A stretch of DNA of 64,000 bases from Dendrophyllia cribrosa (taxonomy: Eukaryota > Cnidaria > Anthozoa > Scleractinia > Dendrophylliidae): assembly GCA_024195265.1 (NCBI GenBank), contig JAJLRJ010000010.1, forward strand, positions 14,025,754-14,089,753, given 5' to 3'. The translations under genes were made by a program, and so were the position numbers. The notes below the pieces were generated by a model that saw only the letters and a program-made list of their open reading frames with translations, made no database searches and had not been told where the DNA came from. Positions 54,013 to 64,000 of the stretch are shown here, in pieces. Positions within the stretch are counted from its first letter, which is position 1. Each line of letters opens with the position of its first letter.

Positions 54013-55778
54013 GGTGGCTCCGTTGTTATTTTGGGCGCACTCGTCTATGACAAACTTTGTCTCATAACTTTTCCGGCTCTAAAGCGATGCTTCTAAAACT
54101 TTGCGAAAACGTACAGCTATTATCTAGCAATAATATGATAGAATTCGATTTTAATGGGAAAAAATATATTTAGTGATAATCAGGCTTAAACGATCCTCAC
54201 TTTTTGAACAAAATCGCACCCTGTGAAAAATTTTGCTGTTATATTTGTGTTAAATTTCTGGAATCAGCTTACATTGACTTAATACATACCCATACCAAAT
54301 TTTAGCAAAATCGTTGCAGCAGAAATGCGGAAGAATTAACGCCATCAAAATTTAGCCCTAAAATTCTCTCAAAATTTTAAATACTGCATGCTCTTTGACT
54401 AAACAATCTACGAACCCAAATTTCTGGGAGAAGCCTTCCCAATGCTTGCTAAATCTGAATTCTAAGCCGATTGCAAATCGTGCGAACCGTTAAAAAGTAC
54501 TCACTAGTTCTGTAAATATTATAAAATGCTCCAAGACTTTCTCAAATCTCCAATGCTGCGTTTTCCATCATTTTTCGAAAATTATCCTGCAGTTTGGTGT
54601 CAAACTCCTTCCACATGAATTTCAAGGTACTGCAATACTTTTACATCGATTATTTTTTTGCTTAGAAGGGCTTCCAATTGGAGAAATAGTTGTTGTGATT
54701 ATAAGCTGCTCCGCATCTGAGCTCAGGCGAAGCTGACAAGCAGCTTTCAGAGTTTTGTTTATGAATACGAAATGAGCACGTGTGGAATTTATTCTAAGAA
54801 ATCGCACCTTTATAAGGGGGGCGAACGAAATATGCGCGCTAGTTACCCCAGGAGGGGAGGGAGCATGTGCGCTCCATTAGAAATTTACATGGGGTGCAAT
54901 GTTTTTAAATGCGGAGACTACGCTGACTAGGCGCGCATATCACGTACGCCGCCCCCCCCCCCCCCCCCCCCCCCCTAACTAAGGTGCGAATTCCTAGAAT
55001 AAATTCCACACGTGCTCATTTCGTATTCATAAACAAAACTCTGAAAACTGCTTGTCCGCTTCGCCTGAGCTCAGATGCGGAGCAGCTTATAATCCCAACA
55101 ACTATTTCTCCAATTGAAAACCCTTCAGAACAAAAAACAATCGATGCAACAGTATTGCAGTACCTTGAAATTCATGTGGAAGGAGTTTGACACCAAACTG
55201 CTGAATAATTTTCGAAAAATAATGGAAAACGCAGCATTGGAGATTTGAGCAGGTTTTGGAGCATTTTATAATATTTACAGAACTAGTGAGTACTTTTTAA
55301 CGGTTCGCACGATTTGCAATCGGCTTAGAATTTAGATTTAGCAAGCATTGGGAAGGCTTCTCCCAGAAATTTTGGTTCGTGGATTGTTTTGTCAAAGAGC
55401 CTCAAGTTTTTTAAATTTCAAGAGAATTTTAGGGCTATATTGTGATGGCCTTAATACTTCCGCACTTCTGCTCCAACGATTTTGCTGAAACTTGGTAAGG
55501 GTATGTATTAAGTCAATGTAAGCTGATTCCAGAAATCTAACACAAAATATAACAGCAAAATTTTTCACAGGATGCGATTTTGTTCAAAACGTGGGGTTCA
55601 TTTAGGCCTGATTATCACTAAAAATATTTTTTCCCAGTGAAATCGAATTCTATCATATTATTGCTGGATAATAGCTGTAAGTTTTCGCAAAGTTTTATAA
55701 GCATCGCTTGAGAGCCGAAAAAGTTATGACGCAAAGTTTGTCATAGACGAGTGAGCCCGAAATAACATCGGAGCCACC
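54013..55778. mobile_element. 1.77-kb TTAA-flanked fold-back element with poly(C)
   Basis: TTAA lies at 54009-54012 and 55779-55782. The ends are GGTGGCTCCGTTGTTATTT and AAATAACATCGGAGCCACC. The arms, nearly 900 bp each, pair throughout (for example CCACACGTGCTC). A C run (54952-54975) lies in the centre. Open frames at 54622 and 54984 are mirror images. No transposase. Confidence 0.85.
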
Positions 55779-55782
55779 TTAA

Positions 55783-56306
55783 AGCTTGGATTAACTAGGC
55801 GCCTGCAGCCAGTTTGCGACGTTGAAGACCTTCAGAAGAAATTCATGGCCACAAAAGCCGGTTAAGTTCCATCACTTCACTGAATATATGCGGATTTCTG
55901 CGGACCTAAAGAAAAAAACTTTGACAGATTTTGTTGAAAGGGACAATTTACATGAATAAGGCTGAAAGAAATTAAATCGCCAAACGTGCAAGTTAGTTTG
56001 AACTCGCCATTTGTTGTTGTAATCAAAGCGACAAAAACTTCACAACGCAGGTACGCTTAAATAAACTTAGCTTTGTTTTTGTCGTAAAGTGTCTATTATC
56101 GATAGATTAGTCTTTGTTTTCTAGAACTCATAACAGCCAAATGTATCTTTGACATTTATTTAACAACAGTGAGTTGAAAAGTTTTTCTTGTCACTTTGCG
56201 AGAAAGTATTTTCATTTCGGGTCGGTTTCAAGTCTGAGTAACTCTTAACAATTCTGAAACGTCTCCCTATAATTTCGCCCTCTACTTTATAAACAAGTAA
56301 TCGCAT

Positions 56307-56344
<38 letters not shown>

Positions 56345-56700
56345 CTGTAGAAATTGCCCAAGTCGCGAAGCCATATGACCTTCGCGTGATGTTAATCCTT
56401 TATCTTGCTCGGGCCCATGCGATTACATGTACAAATTGGAGTGAAATTTTTAAGTTAACCACTGTGGATGGGACTTGAATAAAACATTGGAGACACACCC
56501 TCAATGTTTTAGGAAGGTATTAGGAGAATAGAAGGGGTGAAGTCAAAAATCGACGTAAATCCTGCAGAAAAACTAAGATACTTTAAAGCCGAAGGCCTGT
56601 AACGTAAGCCCTACGTGAAAACATTGAGCTGGAATAGTCCAGTTTCGAATTCGCTATGGTCGCTGAATGAAAGCATTGAAGACGCATTTTTACAGGGTTA
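55783..56700. other. Gene-free stretch between nested elements
   Basis: No gene, RNA or paired repeat recognised. The frame at 56583-56804 on the minus strand overlaps the LINE and has no family match. Confidence 0.4.
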
Positions 56701-56713
56701 GCCTCAATCTGAA

Positions 56714-57894
56714 GTGATAAATTCACAAATTCAGGCGAGAACGGAGTCGCAATCAGGATTAAGACCAGGGTTTTCAACAGAAACCACCTTATTGGAGGAA
56801 ACAAATGAGTGGATTAAGAATATAGCTAAATCTCTCGTGAATGGTGTGATATTTTTAGATCTAAAAAAAGCTTTTGACACCATGGACCATTCTATTCTCC
56901 TCCAGAAACTTGCGTTTTATGGAGTTAGATCTCAAACGTTGGCCTGGTTTCAATCATATCTTACTGGTCGAAAACAGAAAACTCTAGTAGGCGGAGAACT
57001 CTCTGATTTTTGTACATTAACGTGTGGAATCCCTCAAGGATCAATTCTTGGCCCTCTGTTATTTATTTTATACATAAATGATCTTCCCTCATGTGGTGTG
57101 CTTTCAAAGCCAAGAATGTACGCGGACGATACCACTTTAACATCCGCAGCCGAAGATCCTGACACTTTGCAAGTTAAAATGAATTCTGATTTAGACAAAA
57201 TTCAGACAAGGCTAAAGGTGAATAAATTGACTTTAAACGTCAAAAAAACGAAATACATGTTGATTGGGAGTCGCCCCAAACTTGATTTGGTTTCTAACAA
57301 TTTTGTAGTTAAGGTTGATAACACACCCATTGAAAGGGCGACCGTTTATAAGTTCCTTGGAGTCTCAGTTGATGAAAATCTTACATGGAAAGCACATATT
57401 GAAGAAATTTCAAAGAAGGTATCAGCAGGCTTATGGGTTCTAAAGCGTTTAAGCCCAACTATTCCATTTGAAACTAGGCAAATCATGTACAATGCACTTG
57501 TCTTGCCCTATTTTGATTATTCTAGTTGTGTATGGGGTTATATAGGGATAGGAATAACCGAAAAACTCCAGCAACTTCAGATAATAGGGCTGCTAGAATT
57601 GTGACTCTCTCAAATTATGACATAAGATCTAAGGATCTATTGGATGATCTGGGTTAAGAAGTACTGGTAGATAAGAGGATGAGAAAACTCGCTATTCTGA
57701 TGTATAAAATAACTAATGATATCTCCCCGCCGTGTTTACGAAATATCTTTCAGAGTATTTCCGACGTCCACTCTCATAACTTACGAAACTCATCAAATAA
57801 CTTGTATATCCCTAAACCTAAGTTAGAGACAGGTAAACATAGCCTTCACTACCGAGGATCGGTCCTCTGGAGGCAAGAGAACAGGGAAGCCTAA
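56714..57894 (+). pseudogene. LINE reverse transcriptase, 5'-truncated
   Basis: The 296-aa frame holds reverse transcriptase blocks: FLDLKKAFDTMDHSILL, TCGIPQGSILGPLLF, MYADDTTLT with the catalytic YADD, and KTKYMLIGS plus YKFLGVSVDENLTW. It ends at 57604 by a frameshift. The last segment, at 57679-57894 (RKLAILMYKITNDISPPCL...RGSVLWRQ), is the usual C-terminus of CR1/Jockey-like LINEs. The 5' end and endonuclease are missing. A GTA tail follows at 58188. Confidence 0.88.
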
Positions 57895-58187
57895 CTCTTT
57901 TTTAAATCATTCCTTGAAAATGCTCTAAGTGAAACTAAGTAAAGTTTGAGTAATTTATATAATTTAAGTTAAATTATATAACTTTTTACTATGCAAATTT
58001 TAGGGGCTCGTGTAATATAATATTAAGTAATGTTGTTAATAAAGTTCGTTGTACTGCTTCCATTGCTGTATTTTAGGATCACCAATTATTATAGTTTTAA
58101 ATATTTATGTAATTTTTGTAAAAGTCTTCTTAATTTTTTTACGGCTCACTGGAAGACCACTTATAGTGAATGTGATGAAATAAAGAT

Positions 58188-58188
58188 T

Positions 58189-58267
<79 letters not shown>
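58188..58267. repeat. (GTA)n microsatellite tail of the LINE
   Basis: About 26 GTA units follow GAAATAAAGATT. Such tails end many non-LTR elements. The polyvaline frame across it is not a gene. Confidence 0.9.
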
Positions 58268-58435
58268 AAGAAGATGACCTGTTTAGAGCTCTGTCTATAG
58301 TTTAATTTTCAAATTCCACGCACCTTCTGCCGGTATTTGTGAATATTTTACATCAGGTCGAGTCTAACCCTGTATCAATGTGTCATCGGTGTTTGAATTC
58401 CGCGGTAATTTTAAATACGAAAATGGCTTATTGGG

Positions 58436-60560
58436 CCGCCTAGAGGAAGAATTCCTAGTTGAATTCTCAGAATGGGCCATGCCCATTGTCTCATTGTCAA
58501 AAAGGATGGTGCCATCAGAATTTGTGGGGATTACAAACAATCAATCAAGCAGCTAAGTTGGACAACTACCCTATTTCCAAAAAAAGATGTGTATGCAACC
58601 TTAGGAGAGGTAATGGCATTCACAGAGTAAGACTTAAGCCAAGCTTACCAACAGTTGGAGTTAGACGAGGCGTCCAAAGGCTATACAACCACAAATTGGA
58701 CCGCCTAGTGGAAGAATTTTCAGTTGCATTCTCAGAATGGGCCATGCCCATTGTCCCCATTGTCAAAAAGGATGGTGCCATCAGAATTGTTGAGGATTAC
58801 AAACAATCAATCAAGCAACTAAGTTAGACAATCACCCTATTTCCAAAATAGAAGATTTATATGCAACCTTAGGAGAGGTAATGGCATTCACAGAATAAGA
58901 CTTAAGCCAAGCTTACCAACAGTTGGAGTTAGACAAGGCGTTCAAAGGCTATACAACCGTCAACAATACAATCGTCAGATACAATCAGTTCAGATACAAT
59001 CGTCTCGTAGTCCGGATTGATGACATCCTTGTGAAAGGCAAGACAAGAAGTTTTGGCCCAATTAGACAGGGCTGGGGTTTCACTTAAGCTGAGTAAGTGT
59101 GTGTTTCTACGATCCGAGGTGACTTATTTGGGACATTGCATAAACAAAGACGGCATACAGCCTGTCGAAATCGAAGTAAGGGCCATCCTAGAAGCCCCCG
59201 CTCTTACTTATGTCAAGGAACTTCAAGCATTTCTGGGGATGTTAAATTACCGTGCTTGTTATTTGCAAGCCAAACTTGTCACCTGCTATGACCACTTTAC
59301 ATAAACTTCTTGCGAAGGACTGCCAATGGACTTGGAGAAAAAGATATGTTGACGCTTTCAATCACGTCAAGGGTACGTTAAACTCTTCAGATCTTGTTGT
59401 CCACTACGATCTCAGCAAGGAACTTGTGGTGTGTTTTGGTGCATCGTCTTAAGGACTGGAAGAGTCCTCTCCGATGTCGTAAATGGAAAGGAATGACCTA
59501 TCTCCTATGCCTTTTGTCATCAGCCGAGCGAAACTATATTTATGTCCTTTGACTAATTAAAGAGGGAACTACTGTGATATTTGGCATTACACAATTTCAC
59601 CAGTATATGTATGGACAGAAATTCAAGATTTATACGACTTCAAACCACTCTTAGATCTGTTCAACGGAGACAAAACTGTTCCCGTAATGGCGTCCACGAG
59701 AATCCAGAAATGGGCTTTACTGTTGGCAGGCTATGACTGTGAACTTCTTTACCGAGAGGGATCTAAAAACGGCAATTCTGATGACCTAAGCCATTTACCT
59801 TTGGTGGATACAGCAGCACAGGCCCCCATCCCTGTTGAAATGATACTTTTGATGGAGAGGCTAGAAGTTATGGCTGTGTGGATCACATTGCAGATTGGAC
59901 TGCTACAGACCATTTACTTCAACAAGTCCTCAGAAAATTTCAGCACGGCTGGGGTGACAAATGTCCGGATAGAAGTCTGAGTACACGCAGTGGAAGTATC
60001 TTGTGAGGAAACCGGGTGTTGATACCTGCGCAGGGTCAGCAACAGCTTTTGGAAGACCTGCATGCTACTCATCCACAAGTGGTGACTTTGGCGATTTCAT
60101 GTCCAAAAATGGAATTGTACATGTTAAAAAAGCAACCATGCAGAAATCCTTCGTCTCATGGCTTGGCAGAGCGGTCTGTCCGCATATTCAAAGAAGAGAT
60201 TAAAAGGTTGGATGGATCTGGAGGCACAGTGCTAACCAAATTTAGCAGGTTCTTGTTAGCCTGTAGATCAACGCCCCAAACAACGACGGGGATTTTCCCC
60301 GCAGAGCTGTTACTAAACCGCCGCTTGCAAACCCGACTAGATTTCATTCGTTTGCAATACCAACAACTTTCCCAATAGCAACATCATGACAATAAGAAGG
60401 AAGAGCGACAATTTGTAAAAGGAAGAATTCAGTCCGGGTCCTAAGTGGAAGAATGCCCAAGTTGAAAACAGAACGGGTCCACTTTTATATACGATCAAGT
60501 AAAGATGAGGTGGTAACTCGCTCGTATGTGGATCACCTCCTTAAACCACATGGTATGCAG
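58436..60560 (+). pseudogene. Gypsy pol remnant: reverse transcriptase, RNase H, integrase
   Basis: The start of the reverse transcriptase (WAMPIVPIVKKDGAIRI) occurs twice because 58436-58703 is tandemly duplicated at 58703-58957. Next comes LKLSKCVFLRSEVTYLGHCI...LQAFLGMLNY (thumb), an RNase H end (STRIQKWALLLAGYDCELLY) and an integrase end (HGLAERSVRIFKEEIKRL). Stops and frameshifts are everywhere. With the gag at 52.2 kb it forms one dead element split by a fold-back and a LINE. LTRs were not identified. Confidence 0.82.
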
Positions 60561-61379
60561 ATAATATAGGATGACGTAATACCCGATTTAGCAATTCATA
60601 CTGAGCAGACTCCGTCAGCACATGCTGCAAAAGAGCAAGTAGAAAGCGCACCCGCTAAAGAAGTTATATAGCAAAGATTTTGAGGAGCCGACCACAAGGC
60701 CTCCAGCAGAGCCCCAACTGTCTACACCGATGTTGTCTAAGGCCTCAGCACACGAGGGGAGTCCCCTGAACGATTATGTGACTGTCGAAACATTTGAAAG
60801 TTTAGTTTCTGTTTTTAGGGACACCGTCCCGCCGAAATAACAAAATGTCGCTGACCTTATTTCCATGTTATATCGCTAAATGCCACGAAATATACAACTC
60901 AATTGGATAAAAAGATTCTATAGAGCAAAACAGAGGTAGTAGTTTGGAGATAAAGTGCAGGATTGCAAGGATGAAAGTGGATTACAGTCCATCAAATTTA
61001 ATTTCGTGACTGGCGGTCAAGAAATCAATGTTGCCATTCTTGTGGAATTTTGACTTTTTAGGCGTTATTTTTTGCCTCTTTAGTTATATTTCTTGGCTTT
61101 CATCACTTTTGTCTTTCCGTTTCAATACAATAAGGTAAGCTTAAAGCAAGCCGTTCCTGGCCATAATCATGAAAACACAATATGTCAGCCGGGACAGTGT
61201 CTCTTCAATCTTTAAATAGATGTTAAGGGCATCATTTCAGGAAGAACTTTTACCCGGAATGTGGGAGAATATGTAATGTATGCGTGACATTGTTTAAGTT
61301 GCATATTCTGGAATTAAACTGTTGAGTTGAGCACATAGCCGCCTTCGAGCAGTTGTTTGTCCAAAAGTTAAAGGCTTAC
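60561..61379. other. Gene-free stretch
   Basis: No gene. From 61277 it contains one copy of the segment duplicated at 51975 and 61530. The rest could be the gypsy 3' end, but no terminal repeat could be paired. Confidence 0.4.
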
Positions 61380-61452
61380 CTTGTCTTTTAAGCCAAAAGA
61401 TATAAACAGTTAAAGCCACAACAATTACGAATATAATGCCTATAACAAATAA
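61380..61452 (-). CDS. Transmembrane exon, intact copy
   Basis: After an acceptor (CTCAG at 61453), 73 bp encode LFVIGIIFVIVVALTVYIFW followed by LKRQ, one membrane helix plus a basic stop-transfer stretch. GTAAG follows at 61379. It belongs to a type I membrane protein, probably the receptor whose stalk exon lies at 62160-62246. Its frame agrees with the second copy. Confidence 0.7.
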
Positions 61453-61619
61453 CTGAGGGCATCGTTACATTACAGAAAAATCCGTTGTTTTTTTATGAAG
61501 AACTTTTACCCTGAATAGGGGACGAGAAGATGTAATGTATGCGTGACGTTGTTAATTATCAAAATAAGTTGCATATTCTGGGATTAAACAGTTGAATTGA
61601 GTTAGAGGTTAGAGGCTTA

Positions 61620-61716
61620 CCTTGTTTTTTTAAGCCAAACGATTAAACAGATAAAGCCACAACAATGACCAAAAGAACACCTATAACAATTCCAGACACT
61701 TCCGCAGTAGATAGTC
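61620..61716 (-). pseudogene. Transmembrane exon, duplicated and frameshifted copy
   Basis: The exon is bounded by CTACAG and GTAAGCC. It encodes LSTAEVSGIVIGVLLVIVVA and then a one-base deletion puts TAA after LSV. Compared with 61380-61452 it has the same layout; the introns downstream also match. If it is spliced in, the protein would lose its cytoplasmic part. The stalk exon joins it in phase. Confidence 0.68.
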
Positions 61717-62159
61717 CTGTAGAGGTATAAGAATGTCATTGCTGCATTAGAGACCAATAAATGAAGGACTAGTCTAATTTAGCTTGGAAATAACAACCCT
61801 GTGGATACGTTTTAGTAAGTAAACATTGCCTCATTATAATACGAGTGACATATAGCTTATCATTTGCAATTGTACTACAAATTGCTCAATACAAAACATA
61901 TTTAAATTATGTTATTATTTCTTATGTCAACCTCACTCACGAACATTTTATAGCGGAATTAAAATGTTCCGCAGACATGTGGAAACATCAAAAGGGCTGC
62001 ATCATACCGGGCAGCAGCTAGAAAACGGTACAACATGGTATGGTATGATCTGAGCATACTGCGAGGATCACAAATTTCTCTCTCTTTCTCATGTTTTATC
62101 CGCAGTTCACATATAATTTTCATCTTTTCATATTCCCCACATTTCAGTGTCTGTCAGAC

Positions 62160-62246
62160 CTGAGTTGTTATCTGCGACAGTATTATTGGGTGATGCTTTT
62201 GTTCCAGTCGTTGTTTCTTGTGTGAGGGTTGAACTTGGAGGAATAG
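62160..62246 (-). CDS. Ser/Thr-rich stalk exon of a receptor
   Basis: Between TTTCAG and a GTCTGA donor, 87 bp encode IPPSSTLTQETTTGTKASPN followed by NTVADNNSG, a threonine-rich stalk with likely O-glycosylation sites. Its phase fits the transmembrane exon at 61620-61716. The upstream exons (signal and Ig domain) were not found in 62247-64000. Confidence 0.6.
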
Positions 62247-62585
62247 CTGAAAGATTAATAGAAATTCAGTAATTATAATTTCGTTTATTAACAAAATATA
62301 CAATAATCTCTAAATAATATATGTGAATGAGGCTAATACAGTCAACAACGTGCGTAAGTTTTCTTCATCAGCGACCAAACTTATAACAAAAGTCTCTTAA
62401 TAAAGCGAATAAGCCTGTAATACCGTCAGCAATACATATCAACTACAGTAAACGTGTGAACATTGGTGGTAGCCGAAGTGTTAAATGAAAACCTGTTTCT
62501 TAGGCCTTTTTATGGTGTCGTGGATAAGTTGAGAATATCAACGCCGATCAATAATTTAATGGTAAACGAGAAGCAATTTTGATTA

Positions 62586-62800
62586 CAGCCTGGTTTTCAC
62601 TTAAGCAACATAACCATCAGCATATAATTAAGCGGAAGTATTTGCAACGCTTATGTTCAGTGAAAACAGGCCCGTTATAAACATAAGCTCATCCAAGCAT
62701 GCAATAAGCATAAGGATCAACATTTTTCCTCTTTCTTATGCCTCCGCTTATGCTTACGTGCCTCTTATCCTAGTGAAAACGAAGCATAGCATAAGCATAA
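62586..62800. mobile_element. Harbinger-like MITE, copy of the 39308-39531 family
   Basis: It begins AGCCTGGTTTTCACTTAAG and ends CCTAGTGAAAACGAAGC, with GCATAAGC words and CTTATGCTTA arms inside. The ends are more diverged than in the first copy and the TAA duplication is unclear. Confidence 0.65.
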
Positions 62801-63539
62801 GAGACTATTATCTCTTTGGCCAATAATAGTACTCGTTCTCGGTCTTGGTACCTCGCGTATTCGCGTGCTATGGCGGGGAATTTCGTAAGCAAATTTTGAT
62901 GAAAAATTTGCCAGAGGCCGTGAGAAGTTCAGTAGCTGGTTCTACAAGAAGCTGTACACAGCTTGAACTCGCGTCGTCTTAAACCCAAAAGCGTCTGAAG
63001 CGTGGATGCGCGCGAGCCTCACACGGGCGTGTGAGGCGAGAAAAAAAAAAACGACTGTCACCTTTCCATACAACGAATTCGTTCTGACCAGGGGGTTCGA
63101 AATTATCGCTGAGATGTCAAAAAATGCTTGACAGCTCCACCCACATTGTAACGGCTCCACCCACATTGATACGGCTCGATGTCTGGCTCAATGTCTTATT
63201 TTCGCGGGAAAATACATGGTATCGTGTCATGTTGATTTCAACGAGGGCTAACGAGGGCTTTTGAGTTTTGGTTCTCCAAAATGTATTAAGCGCGTTCGGC
63301 TGAACCTAAATGTATGTTTGAGGTTCACTAAAGAACCGAAATTCGAATCTTGCTTAAAGAGTATACAAAAGTAACCCCTTGCATTTGTAAGAATTACAAA
63401 ACAGCTAACATGCTGGAGATTCAAATATTTCAAACCGGATGCAATGCAATGAGTTATGCTAACCGCAGACTTGCGCTCACATTAAATCCCCTGTTAAATC
63501 ACGGACTGAGAAATGTACTGTGCAGCGAATAATTCTTAT
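62801..63539. other. No gene; flank of the helicase repeat
   Basis: 63140-63175 repeats GGCTCCACCCACATTG twice. 63390-63530 belongs to the repeat shared with 47706-48000. The copy has the empty site of the MULE-like insertion near 63509. No coding frame could be supported. Confidence 0.45.
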
Positions 63540-63875
63540 TTAAGCGGCTACTACTGATCTTGCAACTCTTTCAAAGTGAGCCAAAAAAACTCCATTGTTA
63601 TGCCATGAGCTAGCGAACAAACGACGCATAACTAAATATTCTAAACGGCTCTGGAAAGTCGGCCGTTTGACCGGTAACGAAGAAGCTGCAACATTTGGCG
63701 AGACCGAATTCTTTGCCAAAACAAACAATTGATAAATTAGGCTTTTTCCAAAGCCGGTTGGTTGCACACCAAAAACATCTCTTCCACTGAGAAGCGAACG
63801 AACTGCCTCCTTTTGCTCTGATTTTAAAGCAAATACCAAATCTCTGGCAAGCGCATCCAGATCCACGTCTTTCAT
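63540..63875 (-). pseudogene. RecQ-like helicase N-terminal fragment with foreign tail
   Basis: The first 50 residues (DLDALARDLVFALKSEQKEA, then VRSLLSGRDVFGVQPTGFGK) contain a Q-motif-like stretch and the Walker A of RecQ-type DNA helicases. After LAKN the sequence changes to one with no helicase motif, so motifs Ia to VI are missing. The tail (RLEYLVMRRLFASSWHNNGV) is the part shared with 46240-46385. The ATG at 63875 follows a CCCGCGGGAAA-like stretch. This looks like a broken mobile helicase gene with its middle deleted. Confidence 0.65.
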
Positions 63876-64000
63876 TTTCCCGCGAAGGGCTCATTTTACC
63901 ATGAAATTGACACGGCTTCGAATATGTTCTGATGAGGTGTGATGACATCTTTTTTGACAGGTAGCGTCATTAATCAACCAATGGGAATTTCTCTTTTCTG

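Noticed and set aside
58030..58305. 91-codon frame ending in polyvaline
   Set aside because: It translates the LINE 3' UTR and its (GTA)n tail.

Overview
This window is animal nuclear DNA built almost entirely of nested mobile elements. Several features point to an anthozoan cnidarian such as a stony coral or sea anemone: split genes with GT/AG introns, gypsy, Penelope and LINE remnants, a Polinton, many fold-back MITEs, and an AT-rich background broken by long G, C, CT, GGT and GTA tracts. The phylum is an inference from the repeat types. No species marker was found and no database was searched.

1-25893 is a Polinton (Maverick) with matching terminal inverted repeats of 596 bp in the window; the left one starts at the window edge, so the outer end may be missing. 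The gene set is virus-like. It has protein-primed DNA polymerase B, a NUMOD1-like protein, an ssDNA-binding-like protein with an acidic tail, an acidic protein, a membrane protein, a collagen/tail-fibre-like protein and an A32/FtsK packaging ATPase. It also has a PPxY-bearing protein, penton, a basic protein, the double jelly-roll major capsid protein, a glycine-rich minor protein, an adenovirus-type cysteine protease, a zinc/phospholipase A2 protein and a chromodomain integrase. Most genes start in a shared T(A/T)AAA(A)ATG context and several abut or overlap by a few bases. The copy is inactive: nearly every long gene carries frameshifts or stops. Polymerase B is split by an 8.1-kb CACTA-type (CMC) transposon at 3310-11403, which itself holds smaller fold-back elements. 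The minor protein gene is split by a 655-bp TTAA-flanked element.

25894-27234 holds an inverted echo of the Polinton repeat, a 56-G run, a zinc-knuckle gag fragment and pyrimidine-rich untranslated DNA.

27235-31823 is the most unusual unit. It is a 4.6-kb element with about 777-bp inverted repeats, each carrying a complete tRNA-His (GTG) gene. Between them lie two leftward small genes and a rightward C2H2 zinc finger-packaging ATPase fusion, separated by a GGT minisatellite. It has no polymerase, integrase or capsid gene and looks like a virus-derived non-autonomous passenger.

31824-64000 is host DNA riddled with MITEs: TTAA fold-backs, TAA-flanked Harbinger types, and a MULE-like element with a 9-bp duplication. 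It also has Penelope and LINE fragments and a dead gypsy element (52.2-60.6 kb) with other elements inside it. A RecQ-like helicase fragment occurs twice. The only credible host genes are pieces of immunoglobulin-like cell-surface receptors on the minus strand: signal peptide and Ig exons at 39.6-40.2 kb, and stalk and transmembrane exons at 61.4-62.2 kb, one transmembrane exon being a frameshifted duplicate.
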